Translations under genes and position numbers: made by a program
DNA from: Diospyros lotus
Taxonomy: Eukaryota > Streptophyta > Magnoliopsida > Ericales > Ebenaceae
Assembly: GCF_014633365.1 (NCBI RefSeq)
Contig: NC_068347.1
Span: 35,134,116 to 35,198,115 of the forward strand
Length of the DNA stretch: 64,000 bases
Direction: 5' to 3'
Notes under the pieces: model-generated
What the model saw: only the letters and a program-made list of their open reading frames with translations
Database searches by the model: none
Told to the model about the DNA's origin: nothing
Part shown: in pieces, positions 45,501 to 54,560 of the stretch
Position numbering within the stretch: the first letter of the stretch is position 1
Layout: each line of letters starts with the position of its first letter

Positions 45501-45660
45501 CGCGCAGAGAGAGAGAGAGAGAGAGAGGCAGACAGATAGAAGTGACTTCGAGTGAAATGCGCAGAGTCCGGCCTCTGAGAAGGTGTCGCGACTCTGACCG
45601 TGAACATCTCAGGCTATTTGTGTTTGGCAAGAAGCCCAAGGGCTATAATGGAATTTAACA
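45501..45660 (-). promoter_or_regulatory. 5' UTR and proximal promoter of the KANL2-like gene
   Basis: A (GA)n run on the plus strand at 45506-45528 reads as (CT)n in the transcript, immediately upstream of the ATG. Start site not determinable. Confidence 0.4.
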
Positions 45661-47559
45661 TTTTGAGGAAATATAAAATAAAGAGTAAATTTGTAAACTT
45701 GAGTTAAAACTCAAAAATAAGACACCAACTTATTTATTTAAAAATTCGTGAAGCTCGACCTCAACCTATTTATTATATCTAATAGACATTTAAGTGAGTT
45801 CTTTGTCATTTTAAACTTTATTTTATTCAATATTTAAATAATCTATTAACAAAAGTTATCATTTATAAAGAGCGCACTTTATTTTAAAATATATTTTAAT
45901 CAGTCATATGAGTTTATTTTCAACAGTAAACACCTTAAAAATTAAATTTAATTTGCTTATTAAATAAATTAAAAAATTAAATTAAATTTATTTATTTAAC
46001 TAAATAAACAAATTTGAACTAACATTAATTCAGTTGAACTTTTAGTCGTTTAAATAGAATTAACAAATAACTATTTTTTTACCTTATCATAAAAAATATA
46101 AAGAGTTATTAAAGTTAACAAGTTAGTTAAATTTAAAAAAAAAAAAACAAAATGTTACGTCAACACTTAACTTTGATATTTAAGATAATATTTTATATTA
46201 ATATAACATATAATACGGTGATTAATATATTAATATGTAAATATCATTTAAGATATTAATTTTTCTTTGAGAAAAAATAATATAGCATATTTAAATATTA
46301 AATGAGACATTTAATAAAGTAATAAAAACATTATACCTACCCCCCTGTACTTTGGAATGTGAAAGATACAAGGAGTTGAAAATATTAAATGGGCTTAGCC
46401 GAATAAAGGAATTGGGGTAGGACCCAGCTGATAGAGAATCTTGACCAGAATATGCCCAAATCATACGGGATGCTTTTGCCCTGCCGCATGGCAATGAGAA
46501 TTTGGTAAGTTTGATTACTGAAATAAAAATTAAAGTTTAATAACTATGATTATAGAAATTAAAATATAATAACTAATTTATTACAAAATGTAAAATTTAG
46601 AAACAAATAATATAATTTACTCACAATTCTTTGCTCAGGTTGGCCCACAACCAAAGAAAAAAAAAAAAAGCCCACATTGTAGAGATTCCTTCTTTAAAAT
46701 ATCTATCCTATATGGTATTCTCATTGTTAAAGAAAGTCATGACTTAAAACATAATCCAAAAATTATGTATTTTTATTTTTGGTAACTGAAAATATATATA
46801 GCAAAAAAAGAAAAACTATACATAGGCAACGCTGGGGCATACCCCGAACATAACACATGTATATTGAAAAAACTAACTCATGACAAGACTCAGAAAATTA
46901 AGTCTCCACAACACAGAAATCCAACCCTAACACTTAAAAGAACTCTACCAAATACAATTCGGAGGGAGGCCCCAAATTATGTACTATAGTTATAAATTAT
47001 GTATAACAGATCAAAAGTTTTATAATGACAAATGTTAAAAACAATCACACTAAAATAAAATGCAAAAAAACAGCCTAACCTACTAAAAAGAAGGATCTTG
47101 CCTTAATCCCAAGATCAAGTGAAGATTACAATTTTAGCCTGTTGGAATTGTATATCCTGCACACAAGCATTTAAAGCAATCATGTCCAACTTTCACAAAG
47201 AAATGCTGAGAGTGGCATTTTTAGGCTATTGGTACCGTTTTTTCTCTCACTTAACAAAGGCTACTGGATTGTTGGGTACACTATTAATCCATATTAATTA
47301 GGGTGATAATTGAGAATTTGATTTATATGATTGATGATTACCTCATGATCCCAGTGAGTGCATAAATTTAAGGCAACAAGTGAAATAAGTCTTGTACAAA
47401 AGTGAAAAGTTCATAAATGAGTTCCATCCATGGTCCCTGTAGCAGCTTGCCTAATGAGCTTATTTATTATACACCTACCCACCCATCATGTGAATAAACA
47501 TGAGAGAGCGTGAGTAGCATGCCTCCAATATGCAAGACAAGCAAAAGATCACAGCACAG
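45661..47559. other. Intergenic sequence, no gene seen
   Basis: AT-rich to about 46620, with family B repeat copy 4 (46145-46275). No coding region recognised. A stretch at 46800-46980 has a more even base composition but no readable frame. Confidence 0.3.
46145..46275. repeat. Short palindromic repeat, family B (copy 4)
   Basis: AACTTTGATATTTAAGATAATATTTTATATTAATATAACATATAATAC with an inverted AAATATCATTTAAGATATTAAT arm. Parallel to the copies at 7.9, 15.3 and 16.2 kb. Confidence 0.4.
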
Positions 47560-47750
47560 GGATTGCCACAACATAGTAAACATTTGATGCAGGATTGAAG
47601 TGTTTAACAGGAATGATGCTCACATCATCCCAAGCAGTGCAAGCTCTCAATGATGAAAACCCAACTCCAGTTACACCACACAAGCCTGGATTGTTCGGGC
47701 AGTTGAACCTTCATTCAATCTTTTCAAAGCTTGAGATCCAACGCACCAAA
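47560..47750 (-). pseudogene. LRR receptor-like kinase ectodomain fragment
   Basis: On the minus strand ALKRLNEG is followed, after a frameshift near 47705, by NNPGLCGVTGVGFSSLRACT and AWDDVSIIPVKHFNP. This is the C-terminal cap after the last leucine-rich repeat of plant LRR receptor-like kinases of the At5g51560/At4g22730 kind. No kinase domain or upstream repeats are visible, and the frame breaks on both sides, so it is a relic, perhaps captured by the neighbouring repeat. Family by wording; subgroup inferred. Confidence 0.65.
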
Positions 47751-47914
47751 ATCCTTACCATTAGTTTATATTTGTAGATAGTACCTGTTATCGTTAAAAT
47801 ACAATAATTTATTTTTATTTTTTTGCGTGAGAGAATGTAAAGTGCGTGGTTGATCACAGGAATTTCTAGAGACTTGTGAGTCTTGAGGGTTTTAAGAGTC
47901 AAGTGTCCCGAGAG

Positions 47915-48040
47915 TCTTGTTGCCAAGATGCGATGAGAGTGGAGTCTCATCACCGAGGTGCGCTGAGGGTCTTGTCACCAAGGCGCGCTGAAGGTCTCGT
48001 CACCAAGGCGCGCTGAGGGTCTCGTCACCAAGGTGCGCTG
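47915..48040 (+). repeat. 25-bp minisatellite
   Basis: About five tandem units of GGTCTCGTCACCAAGGCGCG plus CTGAG (25 bp). The last three units are nearly identical and the first two diverged. It lies upstream of the TATA-like box of the surrounding repeat. Confidence 0.88.
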
Positions 48041-48142
48041 AGGGTTTGATAATCACGTGGATTTGGATGATCACGTGGCCCTTGGTGAGGCTGATGATCT
48101 GGTGGAGCTGACAATTTGGTGGGGCTAATGATCAGGTGACCC

Positions 48143-48290
48143 AAGATAATCGAGTAACCAAGGATAACCAAGTGATCCAAGATAACCGAGTGACCAAAGA
48201 TAACCGAGGGATCCAAGATAATCAAATGACCCAAGATAATCGAGTGGCCTTGATAACCGAGTGGCCAAGATAACCGAGTGGCCTACAAGA
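48143..48290 (+). repeat. 18-bp minisatellite
   Basis: About eight tandem units of AGATAACCGAGTGACCAA with single-base variants. Units shorten to 16 bp near the right end. More diverged units appear to continue leftwards to about 48060. Confidence 0.88.
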
Positions 48291-48572
48291 CGAGAGCACC
48301 ATTAGGGAGCGGGTAGGGGTCCCCACGCAAACTCTCCGATGCCTAAATTAGTTCTCGAGAGCAAGAATGCGAAATTGTGTTGAGGAGCCCAAGAGTGCGC
48401 ACCTTATGTCAGAGGCGTGGCCTCCTATTTATAGTGGAGGGTGAGGGGAGCCATATGGCAATCACGACAAGATTTTTGCGGCCCATTCCGGAGACTCTGC
48501 GACCCTTTTCAAGGGTTTCGAAGCCCATTCAACTAGTCGAGCGCAAACATTTCATGTCGACAAGAGGAGGGC

Positions 48573-48592
48573 CACTCGGTCATGACCAAGTG
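48573..48592. repeat. Palindrome CACTCGGTCATGACCAAGTG
   Basis: Near-perfect 20-bp palindrome centred on GTCATGAC. Related copies are at 48599-48618, 48898-48917 and 49184-49206. Confidence 0.8.
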
Positions 48593-48654
48593 GGGGGCCA
48601 CTTGGTCATGACCAAGTTGGGGTCCTTTCTTTTACTTCGATGCTTTTTGTAATT

Positions 48655-49220
48655 TCTTTTGGCCTTTGAGTGCAAGTATATCAACTTCAAACCCAATTTT
48701 CACCTTGATTAAACTTGAATTTCTCAAAACTCAAAACATAAAAGTTGTAGATAATTCTCTTATCTTTCCATAGGACTTTAAATCATCTCAATCGGAGCTC
48801 TTATGAGAGAGTTATGCCTGAAAAATCAAAGTAGTGTCGTACTCACTCAGCATAACGGAGTGCGTCATGAAAAGTGAGGGGAGATTGGTCTCCCACCCAT
48901 TCGGTCATGACCGAGTGGGTCTTCATTCCCTTAGATTTGAGGGCCTCTTTTGTCTTTTGTCTTGGTTCGAATCCCTCTTTGCTCCGATACTTGACTCTGA
49001 GCCTTAATAGTGCAAGTGCATCAACTTAGAGCCCAATTTCAGCCTTGATGCGACCAAGATCTCTCAAAACTCAAAACACCAAAGTTGTAGATAATTCTCT
49101 TGTATTTCTATAAGATTTTGAATCACCTCGATCGGAGCTCGGATGAGAGAGTTATGCCTGAAAAACCGAAGTATTGTCACACTCACTCGGTCGTCATGAC
49201 CGAGTGGGTCCTCCTCACTT
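48655..49220 (+). repeat. Tandem duplication of about 340 bp
   Basis: GTGCAAGTATATCAACTT (48671) recurs as GTGCAAGTGCATCAACTT (49012). AAAGTTGTAGATAATTCTCT, ATCGGAGCTC and GAGAGAGTTATGCCTGAAAA recur at the same spacing. Both units end in a GTCATGAC palindrome and GAGTGGGTC. Confidence 0.85.
48898..48917. repeat. Palindrome CATTCGGTCATGACCGAGTG
   Basis: Twenty-base palindrome with one mismatched pair, at the end of duplication unit 1. Confidence 0.8.
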
Positions 49221-49751
49221 GGTCTCGGCTCGACCTCTTGCTCCTTCGGCTTGTTTTCTTGATCTCCTGCAACCCGTTGGGCCTTTGGGCTTCATGTCCA
49301 TATCTCACGACTCTTTTAGGTCTTGTGACTTTTCAAGTTTGCAGGGCATATTAATATCAGAAGTACAAACCAAAAAGAACAAAAAAGACCAGGAGGAACA
49401 AACATAAGAGGGAAGAAATTGAAAACCGAAAAAATAGGCCTAAAAGCTGAAACCGCCAGCTGCTTACCTAATTGAACTGATGATAAATGTATCAATATGA
49501 ACAAATATCAATTGAAAAGGATTTTGATACTAGCATCTCTAAACACAAATCTCTGGGGCTTCACTGCTAAGCTAGAAAGTTTATAAACGACCACTATTTA
49601 AGACACATTTTGGCACAATCATAAACTAACCTTGAAAACTAGCCACTACTTAAAATAATAGTACTAGTTCCCACTGTTGCACCACCAAGACCAACAGAGA
49701 TCCCATAGACCATGCCATGTGTGTTAAGTAACAAGTAACAGATGCATGTAC

Positions 49752-49849
49752 CTTCTTTAATTTGTGGGCTGCTTAGATCCAAAGGAAGAACCAAGTTTTG
49801 ATTGAACGGCGTCTCTGGCTTGAAGCGCAATGGCAGGCTTAAATCACCA
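49752..49849 (-). other. Orphan candidate exon
   Basis: A 98-nt open segment bordered by AACAG (acceptor) and GAAG|GTACAT (donor) on the minus strand, encoding GDLSLPLRFKPETPFNQNLV then LPLDLSSPQIKE. Its composition is protein-like and differs from the surrounding noise, but I do not recognise the family and find no neighbouring exons. It could be a gene relic or an exon of an unrecognised gene between 46 and 52 kb. Confidence 0.3.
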
Positions 49850-50989
49850 CTGTTAATTAAGCCAGGGAATTTGAGAGTGAAAACAAGCCAAAATCATAAA
49901 AATGATACTTTCATAATACTGTCTACTTCAAAATGAAATCAGTGTGCAAATTAGATAGAAAAAGAAAATTGGGTTACAAAATATTTTTCGTTAGCATTCA
50001 TTACCTAAAAGCGGCATGAAGACATTTGATCTAGAACATGATTGTGCATTTCCAATTAATATGGACAACAGTGCTAAAAACAAATATTCAAAAGTTAGTA
50101 ATATTGACGAAGAAAAACAAGACTTTTCTTACAAAATTAGGAGATTAATGTCAAACTTGTGGCAGTACAAGAACCTGAGCTACTCTAAATGAAATTGGCA
50201 GCACATAGACTTGGCTCATATAAGCCCTTCCATTTTAACTCCCACTTCCATGTGTTTAGGTGTAAGATAGCATCACAAGTCATAATCCAAGGCTTCAATT
50301 TGAAAAGGGATGCTTTGATACTTTGGGTAGGCTAAACTTCACGAAAAAAAAGTTCATAAAGTTGATTTAAAAAAGGGATGCATTCTGCTAGAATTCATAA
50401 AAAAAACTTCATAAAACTATACCCATATTGAATGTCATGGAAAATAAACTGATCCTAAAGTGTCCCAAGAGGTAGGTGGCCAAGTCCTCCCTCATTAATA
50501 ATACTACTACAAAAGCCTTTAGTAGTCATGATATTATATCCCCACTATCAAGTTCATGTCTCAATTGTGCATCCTTCCCAGTGAATGGCAAACACAATTA
50601 GAGAAACACTCAAACCAGAACGGTACCGTGGTAAATTCTCCCACAGGTCAGTAGACAGCAGACAGATCAGACTTGAGAGCAATATGGCCAACACAAGTAC
50701 AATATATTTATCTATTTGCAGGCTCAAAGAAGTCAGTAGACAGCATATGATACAGACTTACAGAACAGCATGGCAAAGACGAGTATAGTGCATTTATACC
50801 CACAACCAACACCCACCCCTAAAAGTAGTCATTCCTTCTTTTCTACAAGGTTAAATAGTAATTTATTCAGCATAACTAGGACGAGATGTGAAAAGTTGTA
50901 TTGCATGTTCTTCAGTGTGATCACGTTTGCATAAATCCTGAAGCTTTTATTCAACAAACAAAGTTAATTTGTAAAGTAAATTTAGGTTG

Positions 50990-50997
50990 GTTTGGAA
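50990..50997. repeat. Target-site duplication of the hAT element (left)
   Basis: GTTTGGAA, repeated exactly at 51886-51893. Confidence 0.9.
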
Positions 50998-51885
50998 CAT
51001 AGTTGTCAAAGGCGCACAGCACACTGAAACGCAAATTAGTGCTTAGGGCCTAGGCACGAGGTGAAGCCCTAGCCTCACAAACATGAGGCGCACATTTATT
51101 CAAAATGCTTATACAATATTTATGCACTGTTATTTTTAATATGTACCTATAAGGAGGTAGATAGAAAGATGCAAACTTATAAAAAAAATGATAAATAACT
51201 AACCCTATAATAATAACTAATATTATTGCTGGAAAAAAAAATTAGTTTCTTCTAATTGCAAAAGAGATTAAAGGAAAGAAAAGAGTTATTGCAGAACACA
51301 CAGCAAAAAACAATTACAAGAAAATAATTAATTTCTTCTAAATTAGAAGAACAAAAAAATTACAGCAGAATACACAATAAAAACAATTACAGTAAAACAA
51401 TTAGTCTATTCTAAATTACAAAAGAAATTAGAAGAGAAAAAAAAAATCAGTAGAGCACACAATGTTCTTAGCAATTAGTTTCTTCTAAATTGCAACAGAA
51501 ATTAGAAGAAAGGAAAAAAAAAGTAGAACACAGTGAAAAACAATTATAGCAAATAATTAGTCTCTTCTAAATTGCAAAAGAATTAAAAGAAAAAAAGAAA
51601 TATGAAAGATAACAAATACATGCGCCATTCTCTAGCAAGTGAACATCACTGCTAAAGAAATCCGGCTAGTGGGAGATCCGGCAAACCACCGGATTACACA
51701 ACTAGTTTTGCCTCTTACTGATATTGAAGAATATGTAATCAAATCGACAAGACATAAGATCTAAGATGACAAATGGACAAATAATAGGGTTTTGTATATA
51801 CAGGCATGTGCCTCATGCGCCTAGGTAGGCAGCACCTCAAGCATGGCGCTGCACCTCGTGACTAGGTGCGCCTTCAACAACTATG
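50998..51885. mobile_element. Non-autonomous hAT element with perfect 8-bp duplication
   Basis: The ends CATAGTTGTCAAAGGCGCAC and (inverted) CATAGTTGTTGAAGGCGCAC match at 18 of 20 positions and are bordered by identical GTTTGGAA, the eight-base duplication typical of hAT. The 888-bp body has no coding capacity. Subterminal GCGCCTAGG/CCTAGGCAC and ATGAGGCGCAC words recur near both ends, possible transposase-binding repeats. The middle is a purine-rich tandem array (51238-51600). Confidence 0.9.
51238..51600. repeat. Tandem array inside the hAT element
   Basis: About five diverged units of 73-87 bp, each opening with an AATTAGTTTCTTCTAAATTGC variant (51240, 51327, 51400, 51474, 51556) followed by AAAGAAATTAGAAGA, GTAGAACACA and AAAACAATTA words. 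Confidence 0.8.
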
Positions 51886-51893
51886 GTTTGGAA
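51886..51893. repeat. Target-site duplication of the hAT element (right)
   Basis: GTTTGGAA, identical to 50990-50997. Confidence 0.9.
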
Positions 51894-52350
51894 TATCCAT
51901 AGCGTGACTGGGTATTTATGCAGTTTTCACTGGGTCCCCGATACACGTTCGCATCCTATACAAGAAAAGGGGAAATAAAAATGAATATAAAAGATTTAAG
52001 TGAAAGATCCAAGAAAATCAGGCTACATGTCAAATACCCACTTTTTTGTTATAACTTTGCAAGGGAAAAAAATCACAGAATGGAGGGTGGCTGGCTACAT
52101 CAATAGAATCTATCGCCGTAGAATTGAACTTCAAAATTTTACAAGTCAATTATCTAGCACAAATTCCACTACAGGCCAAACTGATAACCAACATTTAGCA
52201 AATTTTCATCCAAAAATTTCTCACGGATCATTTTTACTAAAACCAAAAGGCCTGTGTTTAAGCCACTATGTACATTAGAAAAGTAATATTTAAGCGTCAA
52301 TCGATTTCTGGAAAGCATCACTTGCTACAGCCAATAGAAACTCTCTTACT

Positions 52351-54240
52351 TTACTGAGCCTTTACTTTCTTAAATTTGTACATTAGGGATTCAATAGATT
52401 TCTGTATCCTGGAGCCTTCTGCTTGTCCCGCTGCTTGGGAGGCCAGGTGCAAACTTTGGATTCCACGACCCAGCCTGGCAATTGAAGGAGCGGCAGGAAA
52501 AGATTCGGCAACACATTCCATTCCATCACCATACACAAGCAACCCCGTGCAAGTAGCAATACTGCACCCAAATGTAGCCCATGGTAGAAAACCAATTGGC
52601 CGGACCTGTCGTTTCCTCATTATTTCATAAAATGCTGTTCTCATGGCCGAAAGGCTCGTTCTCTCTGCAGATGCTATCATGCTATGAGCCACAGCCCGGA
52701 TTTTTTCAGTAGAAGCAGTTGCCTTCAAGGCAGACGTTGTTTTGGCTCCAGTGCTTGCAAATCCTGGGACTACCACTTTTGATGGACCAACAGTCTTACT
52801 AAGTGCTATAGCAACTGTTTTTTGGGTCTGGGTCATAAATAGTTTAAGCGAAGCAGGAACTTTGAAAGTAAGAACCTTCATGAAGGTTGATGCAGGTGCA
52901 ACTTTTGACAGGGATGAAGCTCCTATAACGGCAGTGGCTCCAGCACCCACTGCCACCACTGGTTTACCAGTTAATAGTCCCTTTTTTCCATTGTGATTTG
53001 AGCTTTCATCATCATTCTCACAATTTGTGATCAGCTGTTCAATCATATCCTTGACTTCCACGGGTACAAGACTATTCCAATGTTGCCTGATACCAGCCAA
53101 GCTACTAGCATCAACTATTGCCACAATGGATTTAAACTTCTTAGTCTGGCTTCTGAGGGCCTGTGCTAGGAGAGAATATGACTTTTCCTCAACATCAAGC
53201 TCTGAAAACTCAGTTATAGCTGAGTCCTGGTCCCTCATTTTCTGAATAGGAAGCCGACCTGCATTGCTTAAAGCAATTCTCAATCCTTCAACTGCAATTC
53301 GAAAGATGTAAACTTCAGACAGGAGTTTGACATCAACTGTTTCTCCTTTGTTCACGTCCTTTAGCATCTTTTGAGCATTAGCTAAAGCCCTTCCAATAGA
53401 TGGTATGCCAATAAAAATGTTGTGCAAATCTGCAAGCAAGGGATAAATGGACTGGGCAAATGGTGGGGCCTCATAATCTGCCGATGGCTGAAACTCTCCA
53501 GAACCACCCTCCAGAACAGAACTTGACTCAGTTAAATACGAAGATAATGACTTCATCATCTGAGGATGAATGTCGTTTGCAAGACGAAATCTCCTAGAGT
53601 TTAAGGGAATGACCAAATTCAAGTTTTGTGGAACCAAACTGTTAGATTGTAAAGCTAACGCTTGGAAGTTGTTTGTTGATTCAACTTCACCCATGGAACT
53701 TTTGTCGGAGCAACATGTCACGAACGGAGATTCAACCATCAAGAAGGACGAGCCAACTTGCTCAGCCACCCTTTTGGCAGCAAAGAAATGTTCATGTAAG
53801 CCAATTCCAAAAATCTCCTTGAAAACCAAGCTCCCAGCCACATTTTCATACCTGTCTTTGTTCACTTTATGAACAAAGCACCTCTTCAAAACCTCAAAAG
53901 ACGAAGTTGGAACTGATTCATCAATGTCGGTCCTGACTTCAGTTTCTCTCCGGTGAATCTCATCCAATACGCCAGGACCCACTTGAACCACTACAGCATC
54001 AGGTCGAACTTCCCTAACAAGGTACTCAGTGTCCAAAACCGATCTCTCAGATAAATTCTGAACACATAGCATATATATCACAGCCTGAGATTCTGGTTCT
54101 CGCAGCGCAAAAACAAATTGTTTCGTGGATTTGGGCACCGACAATTTGCGAACTAATCCATCCGAAACTTTCAAGTCATCGAACTTCATCCACGAGAAAG
54201 GCCACAAATTTTGCACGTAACTCAAAACTATCGTTGCCAT
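52351..54240 (-). CDS. Plant TraB-like conserved protein
   Basis: A single 1.89-kb exon encodes 629 residues. I chose the ATG at 54240-54238 (MATIVLSYVQNLWPFS). An in-frame TTG lies five codons upstream but is not a plant start. Residues about 60-100 contain YLVREVRPDAVVVQVGPGVL, the wording of TraB/PrgY-family N-termini, and a conserved-looking FKEIFGIGLHEHFFAAKRVA segment follows. A Gly/Ala-rich hydrophobic stretch, VVAVGAGATAVIGASSLS, lies near 428-445, and a likely membrane segment, GFLPWATFGCSIATCTGLLV, near 551-570. TraB-domain proteins of plants and animals are often organelle-membrane proteins. The exact role of this one is unknown to me, and the TraB link is inferred from short motifs. 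A 5' UTR intron is likely (donor near 54384). Confidence 0.85.
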   Translation of the reverse strand: MATIVLSYVQNLWPFSWMKFDDLKVSDGLVRKLSVPKSTKQFVFALREPESQAVIYMLCVQNLSERSVLDTEYLVREVRPDAVVVQVGPGVLDEIHRRETEVRTDIDESVPTSSFEVLKRCFVHKVNKDRYENVAGSLVFKEIFGIGLHEHFFAAKRVAEQVGSSFLMVESPFVTCCSDKSSMGEVESTNNFQALALQSNSLVPQNLNLVIPLNSRRFRLANDIHPQMMKSLSSYLTESSSVLEGGSGEFQPSADYEAPPFAQSIYPLLADLHNIFIGIPSIGRALANAQKMLKDVNKGETVDVKLLSEVYIFRIAVEGLRIALSNAGRLPIQKMRDQDSAITEFSELDVEEKSYSLLAQALRSQTKKFKSIVAIVDASSLAGIRQHWNSLVPVEVKDMIEQLITNCENDDESSNHNGKKGLLTGKPVVAVGAGATAVIGASSLSKVAPASTFMKVLTFKVPASLKLFMTQTQKTVAIALSKTVGPSKVVVPGFASTGAKTTSALKATASTEKIRAVAHSMIASAERTSLSAMRTAFYEIMRKRQVRPIGFLPWATFGCSIATCTGLLVYGDGMECVAESFPAAPSIARLGRGIQSLHLASQAAGQAEGSRIQKSIESLMYKFKKVKAQ

Positions 54241-54560
54241 CAAATAACTTATCAATATTTAATAGCCGCATCAAAAGCCTCAAACCTAGTCAAGAAAATA
54301 GCCAGATCTTTTCCTACAAAATCTCCCAAACGACGGCTCAAATAAACATCAACAGGCCATTGATAACAGAGATAGATTCAAGTACCTGATTCGAGTGAGT
54401 GAGAATCCAACTTTCGATCTCGCTTTGGATGGATTGGTTCGTTTACCCCTCTCTCTCTCTCCCTCCCCCTCTGTGTCTCTCTCGCTCCCTCCCTCCGCGG
54501 CACCAGATAGTTCCCTTCGCTTGATAGAGATGGGATTTGTGGAAAAGCAATTTTGATTTG
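54241..54560 (-). promoter_or_regulatory. 5' UTR and proximal promoter of the TraB-like gene
   Basis: The minus strand shows GAATCAG|GTACTT (donor at about 54384) and candidate acceptors TTTTGTAG and TTGACTAG before the ATG, suggesting a 5' UTR intron. The first UTR exon is GA-rich (CT repeats on the plus strand, 54450-54497). Confidence 0.5.

Larger units (their letters stand above)
47780..49340 (+). mobile_element. LTR-like repeat with minisatellites
   Basis: Probable large solo LTR or LTR fragment. It has tandem minisatellites upstream (47915-48040 and 48143-48290), a TATA-like CTCCTATTTATAGTGGAGGG region (about 48420-48439) and a tandem duplication of about 340 bp downstream (48655-49220). 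It carries four copies of a CACTCGGTCATGACCGAGTG-type palindrome. No gag-pol sequence is seen. A related small piece lies at about 5.3 kb. The ends were not fixed because no clean TG...CA with target duplication was found. Confidence 0.5.

Noticed and set aside
47130..47170. YTIPTG near a TGCAG acceptor on the minus strand, resembling a cytochrome P450 motif
   Set aside because: Six residues followed by a stop. Chance similarity is the simpler reading.
47915..48290. CRISPR-like array
   Set aside because: The units are directly adjacent tandem repeats without unique spacers, in a plant nuclear context.
52351..54255. Longer start (TTG at 54255) for the TraB-like protein
   Set aside because: TTG is not a normal nuclear start codon in plants, and the ATG at 54240 gives a sensible N-terminus.
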